A stretch of DNA of 7,908 nucleotides from Streptosporangiaceae bacterium (GCA_030039095.1 JASHQP010000558.1:1-7908), one strand, 5' to 3'; numbered from the stretch's first letter, positions 1 through 5,897 are shown. Program-made: numbers and translations. The notes: generated by a model from the sequence alone, not told the origin.

Positions 1-908
1 AGCTTCTTGTTGACCTTGTACCGGCCCACCTTGGCCAGGTCGTACCGCTTCGGGTTGAAGTACAGGTTCTCCAGCAGAGCCTGCGCCGACTCACGCGTCG
101 GCGGCTCGCCGGGACGCAGCTTGCGGTAGATGTCCAGCAGCGCGTCTTCCTGGCCGGTGGTGTGGTCCTTCTCCAGGGTGGCCCGCATCGACTCGAACTG
201 GCCGAAGCGCTCGAGGATCTTGGCCTCGTCCCAGCCCAGCGCCTTCAGCAGGACGGTGACGCCCTGCTTGCGCTTGCGGTCGATCCTGACCCCGACGCTG
301 TCGCGCTTGTCGATCTCGAACTCCAGCCAGGCGCCCCGGGACGGGATCACCTTGCAGCTGTAGATGTCCTTGTCGGAGGTCTTGTCGACCTGGCGGTCGA
401 AGTACACACCTGGCGAGCGGACGAGCTGGGACACGACCACACGCTCGGTCCCGTTGATGATGAACGTGCCCTTGGGCGACATCAGCGGGAAGTCGCCCAT
501 GAACACGGTCTGGCTCTTGATCTCGCCAGTGCTGTTGTTGATGAACTCCGCCGTCACGAACATGGGGGCGGAGAACGTCATGTCCTTCTCCTTGCACTCC
601 TCGGCGGAGTACTTCGGAGGCTCGAACCGATGATCACGGAACGAGAGCGACATGGTCCCGGTGAAGTCCTCGATCGGGCTGATCTCCTCGAAGATCTCCT
701 CGAGGCCGGACTGATCGGGCAGGTCCTTGTGGCCGAGGTCCTTCTCCGCCTCGATCCGCGCTCGCCAGCGCTCGTTGCCGAGCAGCCAGTCGAAGGATTC
801 GGTCTGCAGGGCGAGGAGGCTGGGGACTTCGAGCGGTTCGTTGATGCGGGCGAAGGAAACGCGACGTGGACCAGATACGGTGGCTGAGGCGCTGCGCGAG
901 GCTGCCAA
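1..908 (-). CDS. rpoB: RNA polymerase beta subunit RpoB, N-terminal part (3' end outside window)
   Basis: This is the beta subunit of the core RNA polymerase, which forms one pincer and part of the active centre. The first 302 residues are present in one open frame. They begin with a short variable Ala/Ser-rich tail, followed by [29 protein letters not shown], the [14 protein letters not shown] segment, [20 protein letters not shown] and, near the cut end, [20 protein letters not shown]. This covers the protrusion and the start of the lobe. The rifampicin-binding cluster and the catalytic parts lie beyond the left edge. I chose TTG at 908-906 because GGAAGGA sits six bases upstream, the tail then reads (M)[12 protein letters not shown] like other actinobacterial RpoB proteins, and no ATG or GTG precedes the conserved core in this frame. 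The gene follows rplL after a 565-nt gap with its own promoter. Confidence 0.97.
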   Translation of the reverse strand, partial: MAASRSASATVSGPRRVSFARINEPLEVPSLLALQTESFDWLLGNERWRARIEAEKDLGHKDLPDQSGLEEIFEEISPIEDFTGTMSLSFRDHRFEPPKYSAEECKEKDMTFSAPMFVTAEFINNSTGEIKSQTVFMGDFPLMSPKGTFIINGTERVVVSQLVRSPGVYFDRQVDKTSDKDIYSCKVIPSRGAWLEFEIDKRDSVGVRIDRKRKQGVTVLLKALGWDEAKILERFGQFESMRATLEKDHTTGQEDALLDIYRKLRPGEPPTRESAQALLENLYFNPKRYDLAKVGRYKVNKK

Positions 909-914
909 CAGGGG

Positions 915-921
915 TCCTTCC
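915..921 (-). promoter_or_regulatory. rpoB ribosome binding site
   Basis: GGAAGGA on the minus strand ends six bases before the TTG at 908. It decides the start, because no other initiation codon with a purine-rich site precedes the conserved N-terminus. Confidence 0.75.
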
Positions 922-959
922 GAGCTTGTGACGGACGACTAGCGCAAGCACGCAAAACG

Positions 960-980
960 CCCTGCGGTCAAGCCGCGGGG
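960..980 (-). other. hairpin in the rpoB 5' leader
   Basis: GCGG and CCGC pair around a five-base loop, and three further G-C pairs lie outside a single mismatch. It falls about 50 nt before the rpoB start, inside the predicted leader transcript. Its function is unknown and it may be incidental in GC-rich DNA. Confidence 0.35.
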
Positions 981-1025
981 GATAACCGTGGATGGCGAGG
1001 ACATCACAGTGCAGCGCAAATTAGC

Positions 1026-1055
1026 AGTGTAGTCTGTGGACACACCGCTCGTCAA
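1026..1055 (-). promoter_or_regulatory. rpoB promoter, housekeeping sigma type
   Basis: A minus-strand -35 box TTGACG (1055-1050) and a -10 box TACACT (1031-1026) are separated by 18 nt. The -35 box matches TTGACA at five of six positions. Transcription would start near 1019, leaving a leader of about 110 nt. The stretch is noticeably less GC-rich than its surroundings, as expected for a promoter. A weaker second pair, TTGACG at 1118-1113 and GATGCT at 1095-1090 with a 17-nt spacer, could be an upstream promoter. Confidence 0.75.
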
Positions 1056-1151
1056 CTGTACGCCACTATGATGTTCACGGTTGCAACGCAGCATCGCTCT
1101 TCCGCCGCAAAACGTCAAGCCCAGAGGCCCCCGAGTCGGACTAACACGGTA

Positions 1152-1167
1152 CGTGACGAGCGTCACA
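1152..1167. promoter_or_regulatory. CRP/FNR-like palindromic operator candidate
   Basis: GTGACG-AG-CGTCAC is a perfect inverted repeat and fits the GTGA-N6-TCAC core of CRP-family sites. An A follows the right half, as in the TGTGA-N6-TCACA consensus. It is centred about 140 bp upstream of the predicted rpoB start site and about 310 bp downstream of the rplL stop. That it is bound by a regulator is inference. Confidence 0.4.
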
Positions 1168-1425
1168 GGCATATTAAGGTTTGGCCTCCATCGGGCGTGG
1201 GTAGGCCAGTAGATCCGGCCCGAACGCCGATGATCTTATCCGCGCTTTACGTCTCCACGGCTCCCCGGACCCCAGGCCCAGCGCACGTCCTCCACGGCTC
1301 CCCGAACCGAGAGCTCAGCGCTTGGGGTTCCGTCGCCCCCGAACCCGGGCTCAGCTCGCCGCCCCGCCCGGGCCAGCCGTCCTGTGCGGCCCGCGCGTTT
1401 CTGCCGAACGCGCCAGCCCAGACGT

Positions 1426-1459
1426 TTCTGCCCGCCACGAACTCCCGTGGCGGGCAGAA
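1426..1459 (-). terminator. hairpin terminator or attenuator after rplL
   Basis: TTCTGCCCGCCACG and its perfect complement CGTGGCGGGCAGAA form a 14-bp stem around a six-base loop, starting 14 nt after the rplL stop codon. No T-run follows, as in many actinobacterial hairpin terminators. A second hairpin (GCGCGTT, seven-base loop, AACGCGC, 1393-1413) stands just downstream. The pair probably ends or reduces rplJL transcription, though RNA processing or mRNA 3'-end protection is also possible. Confidence 0.75.
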
Positions 1460-1473
1460 GCGAACTGAACTGT

Positions 1474-1869
1474 TTACTTGACCGTGACGGTGGCCCCGGC
1501 GCCCTCGAGGGCGGCCTTGGCCTTGTCAGCGGCCTCCTTGTTGACGTGCTCGAGCACCGGCTTCGGCGCGCCGTCGACCAGGTCCTTCGCCTCCTTGAGG
1601 CCCAGGCTGGTGAGCGTCCGGACCTCCTTGATGACCTGGATCTTCTTGTCACCAGCGGCCTCGAGGATGACGTCGAACTCGTCCTTCTCCTCGGCCTCTT
1701 CGGCGCCGGCGCCGCCGGCGCCAGCGGCCGCGGCGGGGCCGGCCACCGCGACCGGGGCCGCGGCCTTGACGTCGAAGGCATCCTCGAACTGCTTCACGAA
1801 CTCAGAGAGCTCGAGCAGCGTCATCTCCTTGAACGCGTCGAGCAGTGCATCGTTGCTGAGCTTCGCCAT
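1474..1869 (-). CDS. rplL: 50S ribosomal protein L7/L12
   Basis: L7/L12 forms the dimers of the ribosomal stalk that recruit and activate translation GTPases. The 131 residues show the usual three parts: an N-terminal dimerisation and L10-binding helix pair (about 1-35), a flexible Ala/Gly/Pro-rich hinge (about 36-58), and a globular C-terminal domain (about 63-131). The last contains the conserved [17 protein letters not shown] segment that contacts elongation factors. Length is normal for the family. The ATG at 1869 has AGGAAG four bases upstream. The gene lies 82 nt after rplJ and is probably cotranscribed with it, which would leave higher L7/L12 output to translation and mRNA stability. 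Confidence 0.98.
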   Translation of the reverse strand: MAKLSNDALLDAFKEMTLLELSEFVKQFEDAFDVKAAAPVAVAGPAAAAGAGGAGAEEAEEKDEFDVILEAAGDKKIQVIKEVRTLTSLGLKEAKDLVDGAPKPVLEHVNKEAADKAKAALEGAGATVTVK

Positions 1870-1931
1870 TCCTCTTCCTGTTCCTTCCTAGTGCCGGTGA
1901 CCTCGCCGCCGGCATGTCCTTGGCCCGTACC

Positions 1932-1957
1932 GGTCAGCCCGGTCAGCCCGGTCAGCC
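1932..1957. repeat. 9-bp tandem repeat across the rplJ stop codon
   Basis: GGTCAGCCC occurs twice exactly and a third time minus its last base. On the minus strand each unit carries a TGA in the rplJ frame, at 1954-1952, 1945-1943 and 1936-1934. The first is the rplJ stop. Confidence 0.85.
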
Positions 1958-2572
1958 TTCCTGGTCCTGGCCGCTGTCCGCGTCCTGCGCTGCGCCCGGA
2001 TCCGTCGCGCTGTCCGCGGCTTCGGCCGCACCCTGGCTCTCGGCGCCACCGCCCTGCTCGGCCTGCTTTGCCTCGAGCGCAGCGAGCAGCCTGGCCATCT
2101 GCACCGGCAGCGCCGCGAACGTGGCCGCCGCGTTGGCGAGCGAGGCCTTCATGGCGCCTGCGAGCTTGGCCAGCAGTACCTCTCGCGATTCCAGGTCGGC
2201 AAGCTTGGCGATCTCGTCTGGCTTCATCACCTTGCCGTCGAGTACGCCGCCCTTGATCACCAGGAACGGGTTCGCCCTGGAGAAGTCGCGCAGCCCCTTG
2301 GCCGCCTCGACGACGTCGCCCTGCACGAACGCGATCGCGGACGGGCCGTTCAGCAGCTCGGTGAGCTCCGCTGACACGCCGGCGTCACTGGCGGCGATCT
2401 TCGTGAGGGTGTTCTTGACCACGGCAAACGTGGCGTTATCGCCGAGCGAGCGGCGAAGTTCGCCAAGCTGTGCCACGGAAAGGCCGCGATACTCGGTGAG
2501 CACCGCACCCGACGAACTCTGGAAGCGCTCGGTCAGCTCGGCGACCGCCGTCACCTTGTCTGCCCTCGCCAT
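1952..2572 (-). CDS. rplJ: 50S ribosomal protein L10
   Basis: L10 anchors the L7/L12 dimers to the 50S subunit next to L11, and in many bacteria represses its own operon by binding the leader RNA. The 206-residue protein has the normal rRNA-binding globular domain (about 1-135), including [18 protein letters not shown] and [13 protein letters not shown] long helix follows (about 136-170, [20 protein letters not shown]), the usual docking site for L7/L12. The last 35 or so residues are an Ala/Gln/Asp/Glu/Gly-rich tail, longer than in E. coli L10 (about 165 residues); similar tails are common in actinobacteria. The ATG at 2572 has a strong AAGGGAGG site. It is preceded by an L10-type leader and followed by rplL. 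Confidence 0.97.
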   Translation of the reverse strand: MARADKVTAVAELTERFQSSSGAVLTEYRGLSVAQLGELRRSLGDNATFAVVKNTLTKIAASDAGVSAELTELLNGPSAIAFVQGDVVEAAKGLRDFSRANPFLVIKGGVLDGKVMKPDEIAKLADLESREVLLAKLAGAMKASLANAAATFAALPVQMARLLAALEAKQAEQGGGAESQGAAEAADSATDPGAAQDADSGQDQEG

Positions 2573-2596
2573 GGGCCTCCCTTCTCAGCCCGGTCG

Positions 2597-2645
2597 CCCG
2601 CATGGCGGGTCCGGATTCTCGTTCCGGTTGCCCTGCATCGCAGGG
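2597..2645 (-). promoter_or_regulatory. three consecutive hairpins before the rplJ start
   Basis: Three short perfect stems follow one another with one- to three-base gaps: CCCTGC/GCAGGG (2645-2631, three-base loop), CCGGA/TCCGG (2627-2611, seven-base loop) and CCCGC/GCGGG (2609-2597, three-base loop). They end about 16 nt before the rplJ ribosome binding site. They may be the expression platform of the L10 leader or may insulate the start site. The function is inferred. Confidence 0.5.
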
Positions 2646-2754
2646 CCACGGCTGCGTCCAGCGCCGGCGAAGGGCAGGTGAGATGCGAACGCCCCGGCAC
2701 AGGCGCGCCAGGGCGGAGCCGGATCCCGGGGAGATACCACCGGAACCAGCGGCG

Positions 2755-2872
2755 TAGCTAGGTCACCTGCGCGGGCCGCCCGCTCTCGCGGGGCCTTCGG
2801 TCGCCGTGCAAACACGGCGACGACCGACGGTCTTTGGCAGCAGCAAGAATACGCGGCGGCGTTCCCGCCGCC
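2755..2872 (-). promoter_or_regulatory. L10 leader RNA (autoregulatory ribosomal protein leader)
   Basis: On the minus strand this begins with a 7-bp GGCGGCG/CGCCGCC hairpin capped by a GGAA tetraloop (2872-2855). Next is a hairpin, GTCGCCGTG/CACGGCGAC, with loop TTTG (2821-2800). It can re-pair as CGGTC/GACCG with a three-base bulge, the kind of asymmetric bulge found in kink-turns. Then comes CCCGC/GCGGG with a GAGA tetraloop (2792-2779), and GCGCAGGTGACC (2772-2761), a motif I associate with L10-binding leaders. Position, about 180 nt upstream of rplJ, fits the L10 leader family, in which L10 or L10-L12 binding lowers expression. A covariance search was not possible here. Confidence 0.7.
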
Positions 2873-2894
2873 AAATTCATTCTCGTCCGGGCCT

Positions 2895-2950
2895 CGCCGG
2901 GCCACCGGGCCACCAGGGCACCAGGGCACCAGGGCACCAGGGCACCAGGG
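2895..2950. repeat. 8-bp tandem repeat, five perfect plus two decayed copies
   Basis: CACCAGGG is repeated five times without error at 2911-2950. It is preceded by CACCGGGC (2903-2910) and CGCCGGGC (2895-2902), which look like diverged copies. It lies between the palindrome at 2959-2998 and the L10 leader. The unit is not a multiple of three and no gene is credible here, so copy-number change would only alter spacing. Confidence 0.9.
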
Positions 2951-2958
2951 CCGCGTGA

Positions 2959-2998
2959 ATGTACCAGCCGACGGCCCATAACCCGTCGTTTGGTACAT
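2959..2998. repeat. 40-nt interrupted palindrome between rplA and rplJ
   Basis: ATGTACCA and TGGTACAT form a perfect 8-bp outer arm, and CGACGG with CCGTCG a perfect 6-bp inner arm. The arms are separated by a two-by-two mismatch and close on an eight-base loop. It could be a transcription factor operator, a bidirectional hairpin or a remnant of a small mobile repeat. It is more AT-rich than its flanks. The sequence alone does not decide. Confidence 0.8.
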
Positions 2999-3129
2999 CG
3001 ATCATGGTTGGGGCAGCCGTGGGGGCGGTACGGGCACCGCCAGCCCGGGGTCGGGCCAGCACGGGGCCCGAAAAGCAGCCCGGGGAAAGAAGACAGCGGG
3101 GCCGGCAGCGAGCCAGCCCGGGCCAGAAA

Positions 3130-3162
3130 CCCGCCGGGCTGGGCGGTCCCAGCGCGGGCGGG
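3130..3162 (-). terminator. intrinsic terminator after rplA
   Basis: On the minus strand CCCGCC pairs with GGCGGG, and inside them GCTGGG pairs with CCCAGC around an ACCG loop, with a small three-by-two internal loop between the stems. The hairpin starts 23 nt after the rplA stop and is followed directly by TTTCT. It would end the tRNA-Trp to rplA transcript and make rplJL a separate unit. Confidence 0.7.
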
Positions 3163-3185
3163 TCAGCTGGCGGCAAGTGGGCGCG

Positions 3186-3911
3186 TCAGCTGGCGGCGGC
3201 TTCCTCGAGCTCGTCGGCCAGCCCGCGGGTGAGGCCCGGGTCGACCGGGACCCCTGGTCCCATCGTGGTGGTGAAGGTGACCTTCTTGACGTACCGGCCC
3301 TTGGCCGCGGCCGGCTTGAGCCTGACCACCTCGTCGATGGCTGCGGCGTAGTTCTCCACCAGCGCGCGGTCGGTGAAGGACGCCTTGCCGATCACGAAGT
3401 GCAGGTTGCCGTGCCGGTCCACCCGGAACTCGATCTTGCCGCCCTTGATGTCGCTGACGGCTTTGGCCACGTCCGCGGTGACCGTGCCGGTCTTCGGGTT
3501 GGGCATCAGGCCGCGCGGGCCGAGTACCCGGCCGAGCCGTCCCACCTTGCCCATCAGGTCGGGCGTGGCCACCACGGCGTCGAAGTCGAGGAAACCGCCC
3601 TGAATCCGCTCGATCAGGTCGTCGGCGCCCACGTAGTCGGCACCGGCGGCCTCGGCCTCGGCGGCGCGGTCACCGGTCGCGAACACGAGGACGCGTGCGG
3701 TCTTGCCGGTACCGTGCGGCAGGTTGACGGTGCCCCGGACCATCTGGTCGGCCTTGCGCGGGTCCACGCCGAGCCGCAGCGCGACCTCCACCGTGGGGTC
3801 GAACTTTGTCGTCGATGTCTTCCTGGCCAGGGCCACGGCCTCGGCCGGGGTGTAGAGCCTCGCCGCCTCGATGAGCTCGTCGGCCTTGCGATATGCCTTG
3901 CTGCGCTTCAT
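3186..3911 (-). CDS. rplA: 50S ribosomal protein L1
   Basis: L1 binds 23S rRNA at the mobile stalk next to the E site and takes part in tRNA release. In several bacteria it also represses its own mRNA. The 241-residue protein matches the family's usual length and shows [21 protein letters not shown] at the N-terminus, [20 protein letters not shown] at about 56-74, [20 protein letters not shown] at about 124-142, and the second half of domain I at about 155-230, including [13 protein letters not shown]. The frame is open 20 codons further upstream, but ATG at 3911 is the true start. It has an ideal AAGGAG site seven bases away and begins with the family's typical [10 protein letters not shown]. 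The gene lies 84 nt after rplK. A 13-nt piece of its 3' end, stop codon included, is repeated 23 nt downstream. Confidence 0.98.
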   Translation of the reverse strand: MKRSKAYRKADELIEAARLYTPAEAVALARKTSTTKFDPTVEVALRLGVDPRKADQMVRGTVNLPHGTGKTARVLVFATGDRAAEAEAAGADYVGADDLIERIQGGFLDFDAVVATPDLMGKVGRLGRVLGPRGLMPNPKTGTVTADVAKAVSDIKGGKIEFRVDRHGNLHFVIGKASFTDRALVENYAAAIDEVVRLKPAAAKGRYVKKVTFTTTMGPGVPVDPGLTRGLADELEEAAAS

Positions 3912-3918
3912 GATCTTT

Positions 3919-3924
3919 CTCCTT
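3919..3924 (-). promoter_or_regulatory. rplA ribosome binding site
   Basis: AAGGAG stands seven bases before ATG 3911. It selects this start over the longer open frame, which would begin at 3971. Confidence 0.9.
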
Positions 3925-3940
3925 GGGTGTTGCGGAGGTC

Positions 3941-3971
3941 GTGGTCGTCGGGCCAGCGCAGGCCCTGCCAC
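3941..3971 (-). promoter_or_regulatory. possible L1-binding stem-loop before rplA
   Basis: In the mRNA, GUGG/CCAC and GGGCC/GGCCC form two short helices separated by an asymmetric two-by-five internal loop, closed by a six-base loop. Known L1 sites in rRNA and mRNA are two short helices joined by an asymmetric internal loop, so the shape fits. The conserved nucleotides were not checked, and the usual E. coli site lies before rplK rather than before rplA. Confidence 0.35.
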
Positions 3972-3995
3972 TAACGTCGAACCACGGGCGTGCGG

Positions 3996-4430
3996 TCAGT
4001 TGACGACCGTGATGCCCATCGAGCGGGCCGTTCCAGCGATGATCTTCTCGGCCGCTTCCATCGAGTTCGCGTTCAGGTCGGCCATCTTGACCTGTGCGAT
4101 TTCGCGGAGCTGGGCAGAGGTGACGGTCCCCACCTTGGTCTTGTGCGGCTCGCCGCTGCCCTTCTCGATGCCGGCCGCCTTCTTGATGAGCTCGGGCGCG
4201 GGCGGCGTCTTCGTGATGAAGGTGAACGAGCGGTCCTCGTAGATGGTGATCTCTACGGGGATGATGTTGCCGCGCTGCGACTCGGTGGCCGCGTTGTACT
4301 GCTTGCAGAAGTCCATGATGTTCACGCCGTGCGGGCCGAGGGCCGTGCCCACCGGCGGGGCCGGAGTGGCCGCTCCCGCGTTCAGCTGCACCTTGACAAC
4401 TGCGGCGATCTTCTTCCTTCTCGGAGCCAT
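3996..4430 (-). CDS. rplK: 50S ribosomal protein L11
   Basis: L11 sits at the stalk base on the GTPase-associated region of 23S rRNA, and is needed for the stringent response and for thiostrepton sensitivity. The 144-residue protein has normal length. Its N-terminal domain (about 1-72) contains [20 protein letters not shown] with the conserved prolines lining the thiopeptide-binding cleft, then [15 protein letters not shown]. The rRNA-binding C-terminal domain (about 75-144) includes [18 protein letters not shown] and the ending [10 protein letters not shown]. The start is 19 nt after the nusG stop, so the two are surely cotranscribed and perhaps translationally coupled. AGAGGA lies very close to the ATG and AAAGGA further upstream. 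No thiopeptide-producer features are visible. Confidence 0.98.
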   Translation of the reverse strand: MAPRRKKIAAVVKVQLNAGAATPAPPVGTALGPHGVNIMDFCKQYNAATESQRGNIIPVEITIYEDRSFTFITKTPPAPELIKKAAGIEKGSGEPHKTKVGTVTSAQLREIAQVKMADLNANSMEAAEKIIAGTARSMGITVVN

Positions 4431-4449
4431 TTCCTCTGGGTTCCTTTAC

Positions 4450-5283
4450 TCAGATCTTGCTGACCTGATCGAACGACAACTCGACCGGTGTTTCGCGGCC
4501 GAAGATCGACACGAGCACCTTGAGTTTCTGGGTGTCGGGGTTGATCTCGTTCACGGTCGCCGGGAGCGTCGCGAACGGCCCGTCCATAACGGTAACGGAC
4601 TGGCCGACCTCGAAGTCCACCGACGCCGCGCGCGCCGTCTCGGCCTTCTTCGCCACCTTCTCCTCGGGCTCGGGCGCGAGTAGCGTCGCCACCTCGTCGA
4701 GGCTGAGCGGAGACGGCCTGCTCGACAGGCCGACGAAGCCGGTGACCCCCGGCGTGTTGCGCACCGCGGCCCACGACTCGTCCGTGAGATCCATCCGGAC
4801 CAGGATGTATCCGGGCAGCACCTTCTCCTGGACCTGCTGCCGCTTGCCGCTCTTGATCTCGGTCACCTCGTGAGTGGGCACCTCGATCTGGAAGATGTAG
4901 TCCTCCATGTTGAGCGACTGCGTGCGGCTCTCCAGGTTGGTCCTGACCCGGTTCTCGTACCCGGCGTAGGAGTGCACCACGTACCAGTCGCCGGGGAGCA
5001 ACCGCAGCTCGGCCTTGAATTCAGTGACCGGGTCGGTCTCTTCGGCATCGGCAGCGGCGTCAGCCTCAGCCTCGGCGTCAGCCTCAGCCTCAGCCTCAGC
5101 CTCAGCGTCAGCCTCGGCCCGGGCAGCCGCCTGGGCTTCGAGCGCCGCCTCGGCCTCGAGCTCGGCTCCGGCCTCGGCCAGGGACTCGGCCTCGGGAACG
5201 CCCATCACCTCAGAGGTGTCAGGCTCGCCATCGGCGTCGTGCTCAGCCGGCTCTTGGCCGCCTTCTAGTTCGGACTCGGACAC
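4450..5283 (-). CDS. nusG: transcription termination/antitermination factor NusG
   Basis: NusG binds RNA polymerase and modulates pausing, Rho termination and coupling to the ribosome. From GTG 5283 the protein has 277 residues. An acidic, disordered N-terminal extension of about 95 residues includes ten Ala-Glu/Asp dipeptides. It is followed by the NGN domain (about 98-185, [16 protein letters not shown] to [10 protein letters not shown]) and the KOW domain (about 223-277, [21 protein letters not shown] to the C-terminus). E. coli NusG has about 181 residues; long acidic tails are usual in actinobacteria. An in-frame ATG at 5304 would add MRRERVT, but its ribosome site is poor. GTG 5283 follows AGAAAGAG by five bases and gives a typical (M)SESE start. 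The gene lies 124 nt after secE and 19 nt before rplK. Confidence 0.96.
   Translation of the reverse strand: MSESELEGGQEPAEHDADGEPDTSEVMGVPEAESLAEAGAELEAEAALEAQAAARAEADAEAEAEAEADAEAEADAAADAEETDPVTEFKAELRLLPGDWYVVHSYAGYENRVRTNLESRTQSLNMEDYIFQIEVPTHEVTEIKSGKRQQVQEKVLPGYILVRMDLTDESWAAVRNTPGVTGFVGLSSRPSPLSLDEVATLLAPEPEEKVAKKAETARAASVDFEVGQSVTVMDGPFATLPATVNEINPDTQKLKVLVSIFGRETPVELSFDQVSKI
5057..5116. repeat. hexanucleotide repeat within nusG
   Basis: Ten consecutive hexamers of the type GCCTCA, GCCTCG or GCGTCA, with four exact GCCTCA copies in a row at 5081-5104. Read in nusG they encode alternating Ala and Glu/Asp. A change by whole units keeps the frame, so length variation would be tolerated. 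Confidence 0.9.
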
Positions 5284-5407
5284 GGTAACTCTTTCTCTTC
5301 GCATTTCGTTCCGGCGTCAGCCAGAGGCTTACTGGCAGCGCTCGACCCCCGCCGCCGGAGCTGCGATCGCTCCTGGCGCGCGGATCACTACCCAGCCAGT
5401 CAGCTCC
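5284..5407. other. secE-nusG spacer
   Basis: The spacer between the secE stop and the preferred nusG start has no gene. It contains a GGAGC/GCTCC stem with a seven-base loop (5357-5373). I see no convincing promoter, so nusG is probably read from the transcript that starts ahead of tRNA-Trp. Confidence 0.45.
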
Positions 5408-5662
5408 TCAGCCGAAGACCTTCGTGACCAGCCAGGTGAACCCGGTGTCGAGGCCCGTCACGAGCCCCATCATCACGAGGATGAACACGATCGCCACCGT
5501 GGTGTACGTGACAAGCTCCTTGCGGGTCGGCCAGATGACCTTCCGCAGTTCCGCGATGACCTGCCGCAGGAACAAGGCCGGCGTGGTCCGCTCCGGCTTT
5601 TTTGCCGGACGTCCGGACTTGGCCGGCTTCTCCGCCGCGGTGCCACGAGTCTGAGTTGCCAT
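5408..5662 (-). CDS. secE: preprotein translocase subunit SecE
   Basis: SecE is the small essential subunit that clamps SecY in the plasma-membrane protein channel. The 84-residue protein is of the short, single-span type found outside enterobacteria. It has a basic Lys/Pro/Arg/Thr-rich cytoplasmic tail (1-28), an amphipathic helix with the conserved ELRKVIWPTRKELV motif (38-51), and one transmembrane segment (about 52-72, VAIVFILVMMGLV). The ATG at 5662 has a GAGGA site close upstream. The gene lies 71 nt after tRNA-Trp and is followed by nusG, the order normal for bacteria. Confidence 0.97.
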   Translation of the reverse strand: MATQTRGTAAEKPAKSGRPAKKPERTTPALFLRQVIAELRKVIWPTRKELVTYTTVAIVFILVMMGLVTGLDTGFTWLVTKVFG

Positions 5663-5733
5663 GTCCTCACCTGAGCAGCACTAACACTGACCGGCTGACG
5701 CCGTCGGCCCGCAGCGTGCACGGACCGTACCCG

Positions 5734-5807
5734 CAGGGCAGGAGGGACTCGAACCCCCAACCGCCGGTTTTGGAGACCGGGACTCTAGCCAATTGAGCTA
5801 CTGCCCT
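5734..5807 (-). tRNA. trnW: tRNA-Trp (anticodon CCA)
   Basis: The minus strand folds into a full cloverleaf of 74 nt. The acceptor stem is AGGGCAG/CTGCCCT with a G discriminator. The D arm is GCTC/GAGT. The anticodon stem CCGGT/ACCGG encloses the loop CTCCAAA, whose anticodon CCA reads UGG. The variable loop is five bases, and the T arm is GGGGG-TTCGAGT-CCCTC. The 3' CCA is not encoded, since CGG follows the discriminator. It resembles E. coli tRNA-Trp in the anticodon arm and discriminator. It is the first gene of the secE-nusG transcript, so processing must release it. Confidence 0.97.
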
Positions 5808-5812
5808 GTGAC

Positions 5813-5833
5813 GGCACTGCCGCGGCAGGTGCC
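5813..5833 (-). other. palindrome just before tRNA-Trp
   Basis: CTGCCGCGGCAG (5817-5828) is a perfect palindrome, extended by GGCA/TGCC around one bulged base. It ends six bases before the tRNA 5' end in the precursor. It may help tRNA processing or be incidental. Confidence 0.35.
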
Positions 5834-5897
5834 TCCTGCAGCACCGTGCCACAGACACTGGGCCATGGACACTGTCCTACGGGCATGCACCGACCAC

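Larger units (their letters stand above)
909..1473. other. rplL-rpoB intergenic control region
   Basis: No gene is credible in these 565 nt. Ordered from rplL towards rpoB it holds a 14-bp hairpin (1426-1459), a second 7-bp hairpin (1393-1413), a 15-bp direct repeat (1253-1267 and 1290-1304), a CRP-like palindrome, the rpoB promoter and a leader hairpin. In enterobacteria rplL and rpoB are joined by partial read-through. Here the layout suggests rpoB is largely driven by its own promoter. Confidence 0.7.
2573..3185. other. rplA-rplJ intergenic region
   Basis: This 613-nt gap holds no convincing gene on either strand. Ordered from rplA it contains a repeat of the rplA 3' end (3162-3174), the rplA terminator (3130-3162), a GGCGGT/ACCGCC hairpin (3024-3041), the 40-nt palindrome, the 8-bp tandem repeat, the L10 leader and three hairpins before rplJ. 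I found no confident rplJ promoter. The best -10 candidate is GAGAAT at 2884-2879 just before the leader, with no good -35 box because the decayed repeats occupy that position. Confidence 0.65.

Noticed and set aside
162..887. Long plus-strand open frame opposite rpoB
   Set aside because: It is the antisense shadow of a well-conserved rpoB frame in high-GC DNA and shows no protein-family features.
2879..2884. GAGAAT as the rplJ promoter -10 box
   Set aside because: It matches the consensus at four positions, but no -35 box lies 16-19 nt upstream. Kept only as a possible weak site.
2585..2998. Open frame of 137 codons on the minus strand in the rplA-rplJ gap
   Set aside because: It starts in the palindrome arm, runs through the 8-bp repeat and the L10 leader, and its Pro/Arg/Gly-rich product resembles no protein. 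The mirrored ATG of the same palindrome opens a similar false frame on the plus strand at 2959.
3912..3971. 20-codon N-terminal extension of L1
   Set aside because: It would place the ideal AAGGAG site inside the gene and add an Arg/Pro-rich stretch unlike L1. It also covers the candidate L1 RNA hairpin.
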